64,000 bases of DNA from Rhabditoides inermis. Taxonomy: Eukaryota; Nematoda; Chromadorea; Rhabditida; Rhabditidae. Shown in pieces: positions 11,330 to 23,734 of the stretch (positions are counted from its first letter, which is position 1; each line of letters starts with the position of its first letter). The position numbers and the translations under genes are program-made. The stretch is taken from contig CAWZYM010000304.1 in the NCBI GenBank assembly GCA_963966185.1, forward strand, positions 186,001-250,000, read 5' to 3'. A model generated the notes under the pieces. It did not search any database and had not been told where the DNA came from. It saw only the letters and a list, made by a program, of their open reading frames with translations.

Positions 11330-11924
11330 CGACGGTGCGGGCGCGTCCGTCCGTCGATGGGTCGATTAGCATCAGGAATGTATTTTCTTTTATCGTAGTG
11401 CGACTCCCGCGTGTCACGCGTATGATTTGTTCATAATTGTCTTCAACCCGCGTGTCTCGTCCTCTTTCTTTCGTCTTCTCCTCGTCTTCTCGATTCTGTT
11501 TCCATGTCATTTTCGTATTGCCGCACTGTGTGGGTGGTCCCTCGGTGGTGAGTGGAGAGTGAGATAAGGAGTGAGTGATTCTGCCCCGATGCGAGTCGCT
11601 CCCTTATTGTACCTTGCAATTGTACAGGTTCAATGTTATTTGTGTTCTACTGACTTATACTTACTTGTTGTTGGAGATTGATAGTCTATATATGCGATAT
11701 CCTCTTTCGGTTATTCACCCTTTCCCCCATCTACTCGCTTTATTCGTTCATTTCGTTTTTTTTCCTGTTCGCCACACAACCACACAATTTTGATACATTG
11801 TATAAAGATCACGATTTCAATTATCATTCTTCTTGTGATCGTATGTCATGAGTTGTTGCGCTCTGAAATATCTGTTTTCGAAATTTCTGCTTATTCTATA
11901 ATGTATGTTCTACAGAAACTCGGA
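11330..11924. other. intergenic
   Basis: 3' UTR of the first E2 and upstream region of the second. TTCTACAG just before 11915 is a candidate trans-splice acceptor. No other gene seen. Confidence 0.5.
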
Positions 11925-13154
11925 ATGGTTGGAGGCGCGTCGGTCACTGCGACATCTCGTCTGAAGAAGGTAGGTAATTAATGAAGAGTACTGTAGATTA
12001 AATTTGGCTTACTGTACTTTGTTTCAGGACTATGCGCGACTTCTGAAGGAGCCTGTGCCGTTCATGCAGGCCGCTCCCTTGCCCTCGAACATTCTCGAGT
12101 GGCACTACGTCATCTTTGGAGCACCTAACACTCCTTACGATGGTAGGTAGCTACCAGTGGAGTACTGTACCACTTTGCAGGCGGTGTGTACCACGGCAAG
12201 CTGGTGTTTCCGGCCGACTTTCCGTTCAAGCCTCCCTCGATCTACATGATCACTCCCAGCGGACGCTTCCAGACCAACACGAGGTGGGCGGAGTCTGCGG
12301 GGGCGGGGCCTAGCGTGTCGTTGCAGGCTGTGTCTCTCGATCAGCGACTTCCATCCGGACACGTGGAATCCCGCCTGGACTGTGAGTACCATCATCACTG
12401 GTGAGTGATTCGCTCTTCCATCGCAGTGCGCAAGGTTGACAAACTAGATACGAAAACATGACATGACCATCGTGAAAAGACATTTTCAAGGGGACGCAGA
12501 TGATGGTACTACGTGATTGTTCAGGTCTGCTCTCGTTTATGAACGACACGCAGCCGACTCTGGGCAGTGTGAACACGACGGACGCGGAGAAGAGGGTGCT
12601 GGCAAAGAGGAGCAAGGCGTTCAATGTCAAGGTGGGCGAGGGAAGAGAGAGAGAGAGAGAGAGAGCGACTCTTGTGCCAAAGAGAATGATGTGCTAGCCA
12701 TAACAAATTCGATTGAGCGGGGCCTGCCTGTGTTTTCGTGTGTCGGCTTTGTTGCAGAACTGTTTTTCTTCTTCTTCAGAACCGCGTGTTCTGTGATCTG
12801 TTCGAGGACGTGGCTGAGAAGCTGAAGGCGGAGATGGCCGAGTCGTCGGCCAGCGACGAGGCCACCCTCAGAGAGGAGGAGGAGAGGATCCGCAACAGGT
12901 GGGAGGGGGAGGGGAGAGAGGGGAAGGGGAAGGGGGGAGGGTGTGTGCTCATGGCTATGGACAGAATACGAATGGGAGGTAGTCGTGGGACGGGCGTGTG
13001 CGTGGCTGACTGTGTCCGTTGCAGCTCGGCCGAGTCGTCTTCCTTCTCGTCGCTCGTCTCTAATCTAATCGTCGTTGCAGGGGTCGTGCTACTTGCGTTT
13101 GCAGTTAGATACGTGGTGATCGCCGCGCAACAGAGCGATCCCAATTTCAAGTAG
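11925..13154 (+). CDS. UBE2J2: tail-anchored UBE2J2-type ubiquitin-conjugating enzyme
   Basis: Seven exons: 11925-11969, 12028-12142, 12181-12283, 12327-12400, 12525-12631, 12780-12898 and 13025-13154; 230 residues. Features are [31 protein letters not shown], the catalytic Cys in [16 protein letters not shown], and ILAs match to the family helix KVFCELF as [11 protein letters not shown]. The last exon gives a C-terminal transmembrane segment ([19 protein letters not shown]), so the enzyme should sit on the cytosolic face of the ER and act in ER-associated degradation. This is the conventional member of the tandem pair; the upstream copy has lost the anchor. Confidence 0.94.
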
Positions 13155-13639
13155 AGGGGGAGAGGAAGGGAGAGGAGGAGGAGGAGTGAGAGAATACTGG
13201 TTACATGGTGAGAGCGAGGGCTGATAGAGTGATATGGGCGGGGCTGGTTAGTGTTTCAGTTTCAGATACTTGCGCGCGCGAATAAGCGAATGTGAATATG
13301 AATTAGATGCGCCCACATGTCTCTACTGTAGTGGTGTGGTGTGTATTTTGAGTTTGACATCTATGATTATTCAAGTTCCTTCCCTTAGTCAAGAGAATTC
13401 TATATGTGTCGTATATTTCGAGTATTGTGTGCACTACTGATGTCGTATTCATATTTTATTATCGCGTGTGTGTAATAAACAAAAGTGTAAAACACTTGTA
13501 TAAATGGATTTGTAAGAATTCGTGTTTCGTTTTCGATTGAGGAATTGCCATTCGGTATCGGAAACCGACGACTTCTGGTTGTATTTAATGATTCGGGATA
13601 CTGTACGTTGCTAACTGATTACTGTAGCCGGGCCGTCGG
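13155..13639. other. intergenic
   Basis: AATAAA at 13473-13478 fits the poly(A) signal of the upstream E2. A TGTAG acceptor ends at 13627, twelve bases before the next ATG. Nothing else seen. Confidence 0.5.
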
Positions 13640-14753
13640 ATGTCTGGCTTCGTCCAGCGATATCTGCTCGCTGCTTTCGGCCTCTGCACCCTCTGCACAT
13701 GGATCGTCGTCTGGAGGTGGGCGGGGCGTAGGGGGCGGAGCTTGTGACTAGATATGTTTGCTCAGCGCTTTGTTTGAAGAGTGTAAAGGGGCGTTTTATT
13801 TTACGATGTTCATACGTGGCTGAATCAATGTTGGCAGGTGTTCATGCGATCCGCCGCTTGATGGACCGGCCGGACCACCCAGGGTGAGTGGGTGGAGCTT
13901 GTGGGGGCGGAGCTTATTCCTGTCCTCTAGGTCGTCCGTGCAGGCCTGGGATTCGCCCAGCCTGTGCCGGCAGCTGATCTACCCGAGACGTTCCTTCTCA
14001 TTGCCATCATGAGCTCTCCCAGCGAGGCGGCGGTAAGTATTGATTTTCGATCGATGATCTAATATGCAGTGTCTAGGTTCGCGCGGTTATCCGTGACACG
14101 TGGTTGAAGCTGTCGGCCAAGGGACCCACGCACTTTCGCCACTTTTTCCCGCTCGGAACAAAGAATATGAGGTTAGTTTGCGGTAAAAGGAATAGAAGTG
14201 GGACAGTTGCTTTTATTCACAACTATGGAGATCAGTGCGCTGATCTTTGAAAGCTGTTTTCAGTCAAACTGAGCTGGAGCATGTGAAGGAAGAAAAGGAG
14301 CTGCACGGGGACATTGTGCTACTGCCGGATCTGGTAAGGGAGGGAGAGAGTGAAGAGGGAGAGAGAGAGAGAGATAGAGAGAGAGGGAGAGAGAGAAGGA
14401 GGAGGAGAGGGAGGGAGATGAACTAGTACTCGTTCCAGGCCGAGGACTACTCTCTGCTGTCGAAGAAGACTCTGGCTACGATGATCCACGCCCACCACAA
14501 CTACAAGTTCGAGTACCTACTCAAGGTGGGAGTCGACAGAGGAAGAGAATAGCGATGCGTTTTCGGTCACGCCTTTGTGACACGGCACCGATGTGATGGT
14601 GTGGAAATTGTTCAATGTTATTAGTAGTATAAATATGAGTAGGAGAAAATGAATAGGAGAAAAAAATTGTGTTGTAGGTGGATTCGGACTCGTTTGTGCG
14701 AGTGGGCGCGATGCTGAAGAGTCTGCGAGACATGCGGCATCCGAGGTGGGAGA

Positions 14754-14807
<54 letters not shown>

Positions 14808-16128
14808 ATATTGCAGGCTGTACTGGGGATTCCTGGATGGCCGCGCGAAGCCGATCCGCAAGGGAAAATGGAAGGAGTCGGACTGGGTGCTGTGCGATCG
14901 ATACCTGCCATACCAGGTGGAGCAACTCCCTCTCTCTCCCTCTCTCCCCCTCTCTCCCCCTCTCTCCCTCTCCCCCTCTCTCCCCCTCTCTCTCCCTCCC
15001 TCTCTCTTTCTCCCTCTCTCCCTCTCTCCCTCTCTCTCTCTCCCTCTTTCCCTCTTTCCCTCTTTCCCTCTCTCTCCCTCTCTCCCCCTCTTTCCCTCTT
15101 TCCCTCTTTCCCTCTCTCTCCCTCTCTCCCCCCCTCTCTCTCTCTTTCTTTCTCCCCCTCTCTCTCCCTCCCTCTCTCTTTCTCCCTCTCTCCCTCTCTC
15201 CCTCTTTCCCTCTTTCCCTCTCTCCCTCTCTCTCTCTCTCTCTTTCTTTTCTTTCTCCCCCTCTCTCTCCCTCCCTCTCTCTCCCTCTCTCTCCCTTTCT
15301 CCCTTTCTCCCTCTCTCCCTCTCTCCCTCTCTCCCTCTCTCCCTCTCTCCCTCTCTCCCTCTCTCCTCCCCTCCCTCTCGCCTAACTCCATTTTCAGCTC
15401 GGTGGTGGCTACGTGCTCGCCTATCAACTCGTCGAGTTTGTCTCCGTCAACAGCCGACTGCTCAAGCTGTACAAGGTGAGGAGGAAGAGAGAGGGGGAGG
15501 GAGATAGAAAAAGAGAGAAAACAGAAGTCTCTCTTCAGAGTGAGGATGTCTCTGTTGGCGCGTGGCTGGCGGGTCTCGATGTGAAATACGTGCACGATCC
15601 ACGCTTCGACACCGAGTGGACATCCAGGTACGGTAGTAGGTATACGGTAGATGATAACACGGCGTACTCGGCCCTGATTCAGGGGCTGTCACAATCAGTA
15701 TCTTATCACGCACAAAAAGAGTTCGCAGGAGATGGAGAAGCTCTACTTCAACATGGTCAACTATAAGGTAGGCGTGGCCAGAGTGGGCGGGGCTTGGTTG
15801 TGTCACTCTTATGCTTATCGTGTTTATGTTCCGGTCATGGTTGTATGTACGTGTGTTAAGAGATCGATTAGATAGGTTATCTCTCAACCGCGTTCTGCGT
15901 CAGACGATGTTTTTGTGAGCAATGAGGTCAATGGAAGTACGTTATACGTTTTTGTTAGTTTAATCTATTCATTTTGATGAGGTATTTATAAAGTGCTCCA
16001 TTCTTACCTTGTGAATGTTTCAGCAACTGTGTGTTCGGGAGTTCCGCACTCGTTGGTCGTATGTGTATGACTGGTCTGCCCCTCCCAGCCAATGCTGCAA
16101 CAGAGTCAATGGATCCGTCATACCGTAA
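13640..16128 (+). CDS. sqv-2: beta-1,3-galactosyltransferase 6 (galactosyltransferase II)
   Basis: Twelve exons: 13640-13716, 13838-13883, 13931-14032, 14077-14171, 14264-14333, 14439-14525, 14678-14745, 14817-14916, 15398-15475, 15539-15627, 15683-15767 and 16024-16128; 333 residues. Residues 8-25 form a type II signal anchor ([17 protein letters not shown]). The GT31 domain follows: [19 protein letters not shown], the metal-binding DxD as [36 protein letters not shown] and HDPRFDTEW. The C terminus [14 protein letters not shown] is diagnostic of B3GALT6. The enzyme adds the second galactose of the Gal-Gal-Xyl-Ser linker of heparan and chondroitin chains in the Golgi; in C. elegans this gene is sqv-2. 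Intron 8 is a 481-base polypyrimidine tract. Confidence 0.96.
14344..14412. repeat. (GA)n-rich intronic tract
   Basis: Purine tract inside intron 5 of the B3GALT6 gene, mostly GA with GGA interruptions. Confidence 0.8.
14751..14806. repeat. (GA)n microsatellite
   Basis: Uninterrupted GA repeat that fills most of intron 7 of the B3GALT6 gene. Confidence 0.9.
14923..15383 (+). repeat. polypyrimidine (CCCTCT/CTTTCC)n tract filling an intron
   Basis: About 460 bases almost free of purines on the sense strand, made of CT, CCCTCT and CCCTTT variants. It makes up nearly all of intron 8 of the B3GALT6 gene and leads into the TTTTCAG acceptor. On the opposite strand it gives an open frame of Arg/Glu repeats that is not a gene. 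Mirror-like purine/pyrimidine tracts of this kind can form triplex DNA. Confidence 0.9.
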
Positions 16129-16656
16129 TCCGCTAAGTACGGTAGTCGTACTTGACATACGGTGATTGTGATACTGTAGCGCGTTATGTTCTTTCACTTG
16201 TCACACGCGATTTTTTTACGTTACGTTATTTACGTTATTACGTTAGATTACTTTACGTTCAAGAGCTTGCCATTTTGACATATTCCATGCCATGCTAGAC
16301 ATCCGAGAATCTGATATGTTAATATTTAGTGTAATAGCATTTATATCTTTCATCTTTTACACGGGTTGTTTCGTTGTTGCGCATAATGCTACACATAGGT
16401 GATTGGTTTTTTTTAATTCTCGTTCTTTCCATTTTCTTGTTTTATAATAAATGATAAATTGTGTTATTACATTTTGAGAGCGGATGTTTTAACTGTTCAA
16501 TGCGTTGCTGAGCGCTGCGATATCTGGAAAAAAATGTTTCTTGCTTTCTTTTGAATTAATATTGTATTTCAGTATTGATGTTCTTGTAACGACGACACGA
16601 GAGGGTATCTTTTTCCATATATTGCCTATTCATTATTCTTTGATCTGTTGTAAAAG
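16129..16656. other. intergenic
   Basis: AT-rich; AATAAA at 16446-16451. Short repeats of TTTACGTTA at 16216-16258. No gene seen. Confidence 0.5.
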
Positions 16657-17395
16657 ATGGACGAGCATTCCGCGTTCGTCGGCACCCTCACTGGAAGTCC
16701 GCAGTACGAGGTGGATCAGTATATCTGTTTATCGATTGATTATCGATTGCTTGCAGGTGTTCCTTGCCCAACTAGTGGCCCCTCTTGCCATTCTCACTCG
16801 CAATGTGGCTGTTCCATGGCTGTTCATGGGAAGGAAGTTTGCAGAGGAGGGGAGAGAGTACTGGTGGGTGGAAAAGAGGGAGAGAAATAGAGAGAGAGGG
16901 AGAGAGAGAGAGGGGGGGAGAGATGAAGTGTAACACTTTCAGGCTGAAGCTGTTGATAGACGTGGTGTTGGTGGTGTGTCCGATTCTTCTCTCACAGACT
17001 CTATTCGCCCACTCCCTTCTCGTATTCGTTCTCATACAATGCGTCTGCATAGGTTTGTTTACATGTTTGTTATTTTGTTTATTCAATTTTTCAGCCACCT
17101 TTGTCTTCTTCTCGATGTGCGAATATATCATGATGGCTGAGGAACGAGTTTCAGCCAAAGTTTGTGCTTTGATCACGTGTGTTTTGCTTATTCACATATT
17201 CTAGGCGATTATGAACAAGATTGTGGACGAGTACGACTCGCCGACCGAGTTTCTCACGTTCTTCAGGTAAGTGGGATTACTGATTTATCGATTGGACGAA
17301 ATCAGATCGATGATGCTGATCGGAACGGGCGTGGCGATTCTCGCAGTAGACTTCCCCGCGTTTCCGAGGAGGTTCGCTAAGACGGAGAGGCAAGT

Positions 17396-17447
<52 letters not shown>

Positions 17448-19180
17448 AGGGAGAGAAAGAGAAAGAGAAAGAGAAAGAGAAAGAGAAAGAGAAAGAGAAA
17501 GAGAAAGAGAAAGAGAAAGAGAAAGAGAAAGAGAAAGAGAAAGAGAAAGAGAAAGAGAAAGAGAAAGAGAAAGAAAAAGAGAAAGAGAAAGAGAGAGAGA
17601 GAGAGAGCCTGCTGTCTTGCAGCTACGGCCACTCTCTGATGGACTGTGGCGTGGCTGCGTTCATCTTCGCAGACGGGTTGTCGGAGCCGCTGAAGACTGC
17701 GGCCAGGAGAGAGGAGGGCGAGAGGAGGAGGATGGGGTGAGTGGGGGAGAGAGGAGAGAGAGAGGGAGAGAGAGAGAGAGCAGATATATGAGTGTGGTGT
17801 GTTGAGTGTGCCTCGCTGGCGCTCGCTCGTCTCGTCCTCCACTCTCCTGCTGTGCGCACTCGGCCTCGCCCGCACCATTGTACTCACGGTGGGTCCAAGT
17901 CGAACGCCCTTCCCTTCCCTCGTATCATGTCTCGTCATCTTACACGGGCGTGTTTGAGGTGCTGGACTACCCGCAGCATGTCACCGAGTACGGCGTGCAC
18001 TGGAACTTCTTCTACACCATGGCCGTGGTGAAGGTATGGAGAGAGAGAGAGAGGGGGAGGGAGAGAGAAAGAGATGCTTCCCTTGCAGACCATTTCTCGA
18101 GTGCTGCCCGCCCGCTTCCCACTGGCGGTGGCCGCCCTCTTCCTCGCTTTTCATCAAGCCATGCTCAGTGGGGGATACGAGGTGTGTATGTTGCGAACGG
18201 GGAAGTGGAGGGAACGCATGTGTGTTCAGGAGTGGATGCTGTCTCCTCTCTCGTCTCGCGACGACTTGTTCTCTGCCAATCGGGAAGGATTGTGCTCCCT
18301 TCCCGGATATCTCGGTCTCTTCTATCTGGCGAGGTGGCTCGGCGCAAGGATAGGCACCAATGGGTACGTACACAAATCTCTCGGACCACTATTAGTTTAT
18401 TAATAGTTCGTAGGTCGTAACATACTTGGTATTATTTGTTTTCACATAACTTTTGCAGTATCCGCGTCCGTTGTTGGGTGGAGTACGCGGTGCGTCTGCT
18501 TCTTCTCTCGCTTGTCTTCCTCGGAATGCAGAAGGGAGGGGAGTGGGCGGGAGAGAGGCCGAGTAGGAGGGCGTGCAACCCGGTGTATGTCATGGCGATG
18601 GTGAGTCGGGCGAGGGAGGGGGAGAGTGGGTATGTGTGTTGCAGATGTCTGTTCTGTCGTTCACCCTCGGCTGCATGTTGGCTGTGCAGGTGGTTGTGAT
18701 GATGGCGTGGGCTGCGAGGCTGCCCCACTTCACAGGTGAGCGAGGAGGGGGAGGAGGGGGAGAAGGAGTCGCTTGTTGCAGAGGAGTCTCGCCTCGACCG
18801 CGCCCAACCCTGCCTGCTTCGATCCGTCAACAAGAACGGAATACACTTCTTCCTCATTTGTAACCTGGCTACTGGTGAGTTGGTTGTTTTGGTTCATAAG
18901 TGTATGTATTGTGTTGCAGGTGCGGTGAACTACCTGCTAGACACTCATCACACGGACGATGTTCGAGTGTCTGTGGGCACACTGGCAGTGTACATGCTAG
19001 GTGGGTCCCTTTGTTTCTCACATCTCAAAAAGCGGCCAGTTCCTTCGCAATTCAGGTGGAAAATCGTTTCGAAATTGTTTAAAGAGGCTTATCATATCAT
19101 ACTGATAAACGCTTGCAGTGTGCTGTGGAGCGGTGCACTGGTGGGCGCGAAGCAACAAGAGGAGGGAGAAGGGCCAGTAG
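16657..19180 (+). CDS. PIGW: GPI-anchor inositol acyltransferase (PIGW/GWT1)
   Basis: Sixteen exons: 16657-16710, 16757-16863, 16943-17052, 17095-17159, 17205-17266, 17306-17389, 17623-17736, 17807-17888, 17959-18033, 18089-18181, 18230-18363, 18459-18600, 18645-18735, 18782-18874, 18920-19000 and 19119-19180; 482 residues, close to the family length. It is a multipass ER membrane enzyme that acylates the inositol of early GPI precursors. Diagnostic blocks are ILAVDFPAFPRRFAKTE, YGHSLMDCGVAAFIF, HVTEYGVHWNFFYTMA, FSANREGLCSLPGYLGLF and RSVNKNGIHFFLICNLATG. Intron 6 has a GC donor (AG|GCAAGT at 17390) and consists of GA and GAGAAA repeats. Exons 8 and 9 follow TTGAG acceptors. The C terminus after the last membrane span is basic (SNKRREKGQ). 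Confidence 0.94.
17398..17607 (+). repeat. (GA)n then (GAGAAA)n microsatellite
   Basis: A compound purine repeat: about 20 GA units, then about 20 copies of the hexamer GAGAAA, then GA again. It fills intron 6 of the PIGW gene and sits between a GC donor and the next acceptor. Confidence 0.9.
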
Positions 19181-19835
19181 GAGAGGGAGGAGGAGGGTGG
19201 ATTTGCCCGGTAGTCTCCAACCATCCCAATGAAGTATAATACGAGCTGTCGCCCTAGGCATATTGATCCAATCTGTATTGATTTCATTGTATTGTTGTGT
19301 TTTGTTTTATGTGCGTGATTCTCGGGATTCTTTCTCTCTATGCTCGTTGTGACTGGTGACTGTTTTGTTTAGTTTTATTTGGTGTCTCGTGCAGCTTTTT
19401 AATTGCTAATAAGAGTAATAAATATTATTTATTGAGCGCACTTGTGAATTTTTCGTTAGGAGGCAGTTGTTTAATTTCGACATTTTTACTTGAGAATATT
19501 TGCTATTTGAGAAATCTGTCGTATAAAACGATACCGTGTTATGTGTATCAAGAACTGTGAAATTCAGTTTGAACGAAGAAAAAAGTGATATAGATGTATT
19601 TGATCTGATCACTGACATCAGGTCGTGACTACTCCAGATCCAGAACAGATTAACGTTTTGATGAGAAAAACGTGAATCGTATTTTGAAGTCGAATAATCG
19701 CGCCTCGACAAAATGGCGGATTGGTGTACTATACAATTTTGCATTGGAGTTTGTGGAATAGTGAAGTGATAAGAGAGGGTCACGGGTTCTGGCGATTCTA
19801 GCTTCAGACGGCAGATAGTGCTGGATCTTTTCACA

Positions 19836-19905
<70 letters not shown>

Positions 19906-21125
19906 TCGACGTCTCTTTCGCCCATACATATTTCCACTAAAGAACCGCTCTCTTTTTGGGTGAGGGCTCGCCCCATGTCTTATCAGTTTCTTTCTGATTA
20001 CGCCACTCGTCAGTGATAACAATTTTGAGACACTGCAATGTGTTTCAGAATTTCTCGCGGCACCCACTTTTTGCGCTCGGAATCCTCCTTTGTCTGACTC
20101 CCTGTTTCGAATTCATTGAAACGTTTTGAAAGTGGTCTGTCTGATCTCGTCTCGTCTCTGTGCCGATACCATCGTTTCTCTCTTAGCCGGAAGTGATAGC
20201 AAAGGTCGCCCGAGGCGTACATACTAACTACCGTGCAGTGAGCGCGCGTCATGCGCAATCAGCTGATGTGTCTGCCGACTCTCTCCTTCCCGCACACTCT
20301 CTCGCTTGCGCGTCTCTCACTACACTCACTCCGACCGGGCGTCTAGTCACCGCTCGTGTTTCGGCTATCGATCAATCAGCCGTTTTCTCTCTTGTCTGGT
20401 TTACTTCTCTCGGGTTCTTTCACTAGTCAGCTGATGACTGGCTGAAATATATTGAAAGGGTGAGTGCATGTGTGTGTAGTTCAACATGTGATGCTCTCTC
20501 TCTTGTACTCTCACATCTTCTCTTCCCCATAGTGTTGCATCACATGGCTATGTCCCATGCGTCTGCCAAACACGCGCCGTTTTGTTTATATCTTTTCATC
20601 ACTATTCCAAGCTTTTGTATTGTGAAATAGAATAGTGTAGTGTGTGCGTGGGTTGTTTGATTGTCATGTTACTGCTATCACAGTCTGGTCTTCTCGGAAA
20701 GGACACACTGTGTGATAAGTGCGTGCGTCGTCCCGCGTCTGTTTGTGCAGTTTGTGGGTGCGCATCGCTCGCTCCCGTTTTTGACTTGTGGCCGGTCAGC
20801 CACGGTACGGTCCGAGTCCACGTCTCTTATCAGCATGCGTGCACCTCTCCGTTGTTTTCGTTATTGGTCACTCGATGCCGCCTCCCCTCCATCCCAGTTT
20901 TGTAATCGCCTCGACGCGACCGTTTCGTGGTGCAAAAGAGTGGTGATTGTGCGTGTTGTGTGTATGTGTGATATGGATTGAGTGATAGGGGTTCATTGTC
21001 CGCGGCGGTCATTGACTAGAGCCTGCGTCCGTCCGCACTTTTTGATTCCATTGAGATTTGTCGTCCGTGGCGGCGAAGTAAATGTATTGATTGATTTTCG
21101 ATTATAAATATTGATTTTTGTGTAG
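19181..21125. other. intergenic, with (CT)n tract
   Basis: About 1.9 kb. Contains AATAAA at 19418-19423, a (CT)n tract at about 19834-19903 and a GC-richer half (20200-21000) with several CAGCTGA and TGACT words that could be promoter sequence for the next gene. I find no spliced coding exons. GTGTAG directly before 21126 is the likely spliced-leader site. Confidence 0.5.
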
Positions 21126-23636
21126 ATGGAGCGCGTGGAGGAGTGGTGGGACTGGCTCGAGCCGCGGGGCAACGAGTCGCACCATCACGGAAACAAGGTG
21201 AGTCATATTCAAACCAACGGAAGACTCCTCATTTGCACAAGATTTCAGTCGTCGGATGTGATGTGTGCCAACTGCGTCTCGCACCCCGACCCAGTCGCAT
21301 GCATGCGGTACGGTCCCACACGTGTCGTCCCTTCCACCTTTTGCTTTCAGATCGGCGGTGACTGCGGTGTGCGGAGTGTCGACGGCCCTCATCGCATTGT
21401 GCAGAATCGCCAGTCTACATCACAGGTGGGAGAGAATAAGAGAGATCAGAGAGTTCATGACAATCAATGTAACCTTCTCGCAGACCGTCTCCAATCCGCC
21501 TCCTCCTCTACTACCTACTCCTCGTCCACTCTCTCGCTGGGTGAGTCTCCCACCTTTACTTGGCCTGTGTTCTGAACAAGACGTGTGTTCTGAACATTTC
21601 CGTGGTGTTTTGTGTACCTGACATATCCCACCCCTGTGGTTCTCCGGGATCAGATTACCTGTCACGTCTCTCCTCGGACTGGGTTGATGGTTGGGGGGAG
21701 GAAGTGTTGCACCTAACATTTGGCACGTGTCGGTTGGGGTGGGAGGAGTAGACCCACTCCCCCTCGACAGTGTGCGATGGACGCCCAAGAGTGGGTGCAC
21801 CTCTACCAGCTATATGCCCGCTCCCCCCATCCCCACCTTCCCTCATCTCTCCTCTCCAGCTCTCTCGAATGGCTCCTGGGATGGACCACACAACTCGCCC
21901 TCTTCATCGCCTATGCCAAGGCTATCGAAGTAGCATCATTGTGTATACGTTAATTTTTTGATTTATTTATTAGGTGTTGATCGTGTGCTACTTTTACATT
22001 GACGTCGCGTCAAATATGATGCACTGGAATAGTCGGGCGGGGAAGAGGTGGGTAAATCGATACTATTGATTAGTTTGTGCGTTGTGTTTTTGAAGAAAGA
22101 AAAAGTGAAAGGAGACTTTTTTTAGACTCTGTTTCTCGTCTCTTTTCCTCATGTTCACCTACTTCACCATGTTTCTCGTGATGGGATTCCTCCTCTCCAT
22201 CGAACCTTGGCAGGACTGTCACGGTAAGTGATTGTCGATTTATTAATTTATCTCGTGTATAATTGATTCATTTATATGTGATGTGTTGTTTGTGGACAAT
22301 ATTGTGTATTCCAGCTCCGTACTGGATCTGGTTTTCCACCGGCGAATTCTTTATCGTTCAGTTGATGGTGAGTGTTATTGTACTTTTGAATCATTGTCAT
22401 TGTGTTTTCAACGTTACTGTGTTATCGCATTCCTTGTAGGTGGGCTCGTTCCTGTTGATCGTCCACCGGATGAATCGCATATCTGCCTCTCCCAACATTC
22501 GACGGGCACAGCGAGTCAAGCTGTTCAGTCTGTTCTGGGTGAGTATTGATTAGCTAACTGTTTATTGAGGATGAGTCAGTGTTTGGGTTAAAATGTATGC
22601 ATGTGTGTTTTGCTTTTGGGTGGTTTTCATGGGCTGATTCATAAACAGCTAGCCTGGACCGTCCTACTAGGAAACTAGAATCTGACCCCTGTCATAGTAG
22701 GAAACTAGAATGGGTTTCGGAAACTAGGCGACTAGCTAGTCGACTATATAGGACAGCTGCATGTTTCCCCTATATAGTTGACTAGATAGTCGACTAAGTA
22801 GGAAGAAAACATAATTTTAATATATTCATCAAAATACTATAAATATCATTAAAAGAGTGCGCTTGTTGATGTGCTTTAGTTTTTGAGTATTGACACATGT
22901 TTTTGATCAAAAAACGGAATCATGAAAGTGCTAAACATATATTTCTTGCTGCGGGATTGTGTTCTCAAAAGAGACGTTCCTGCCGTGGTGCTCGGATAGC
23001 GCGGTGGTAAGAGTGCAGAGTAGTAAACATGTGATAAATGGTAGATCGTAAGTTCAAATCTTGTCGTTTCATAGCTGTTGTACTGCTAATGAGAATAACT
23101 TTGTACAATTGTATTCTTATTTTAGAACAAGATGAATGACGCCATTTAAACACCGTTTTGAAAATTGAAAAAAAACTTCTCCTACATAGTCGCCTAGTTC
23201 CCTCCTCTATAGTCGCCTAGAATCTCTCCTACATAGTGCACCACTGTTATTCATATAGGTGCCTAGATCAGTGATTCTAGTCGCATATATAGGACAAATT
23301 CTAGGCCGCCTAGTAGTGGGGGTTCAGCCGATAGCTGACAGGGGGAGGGGTGACGTTGCACTGTTTATTGGATAGACATCAGAGGGAGAGGGAGGGAGGG
23401 AGGGAGAGAGAGAGAACAGGACGCAGAAAGTCTATCATGTGTTTTGCAAAATTATGTTGACTCGTTGCAGGTGTTTGAGACGTCTGCAGCGGCGGATCTA
23501 GGCTATCACATATCCCTGTATTTACTCGCCGGAGAGGAGGGAGGCTGCAGCGCCGTCTTCGTGAGTTGCAAGAAAGAGGAAGAGAGGAGAAAAGAGAGGA
23601 AAAGAGGGAGAGAGAGGGAGATAGAGAGATAGATAT

Positions 23637-23734
<98 letters not shown>

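Noticed and set aside
14621..15595. 324-residue minus-strand frame of Arg/Glu repeats
   Set aside because: It is the complement of the polypyrimidine intron of B3GALT6 and overlaps confirmed exons on the other strand.
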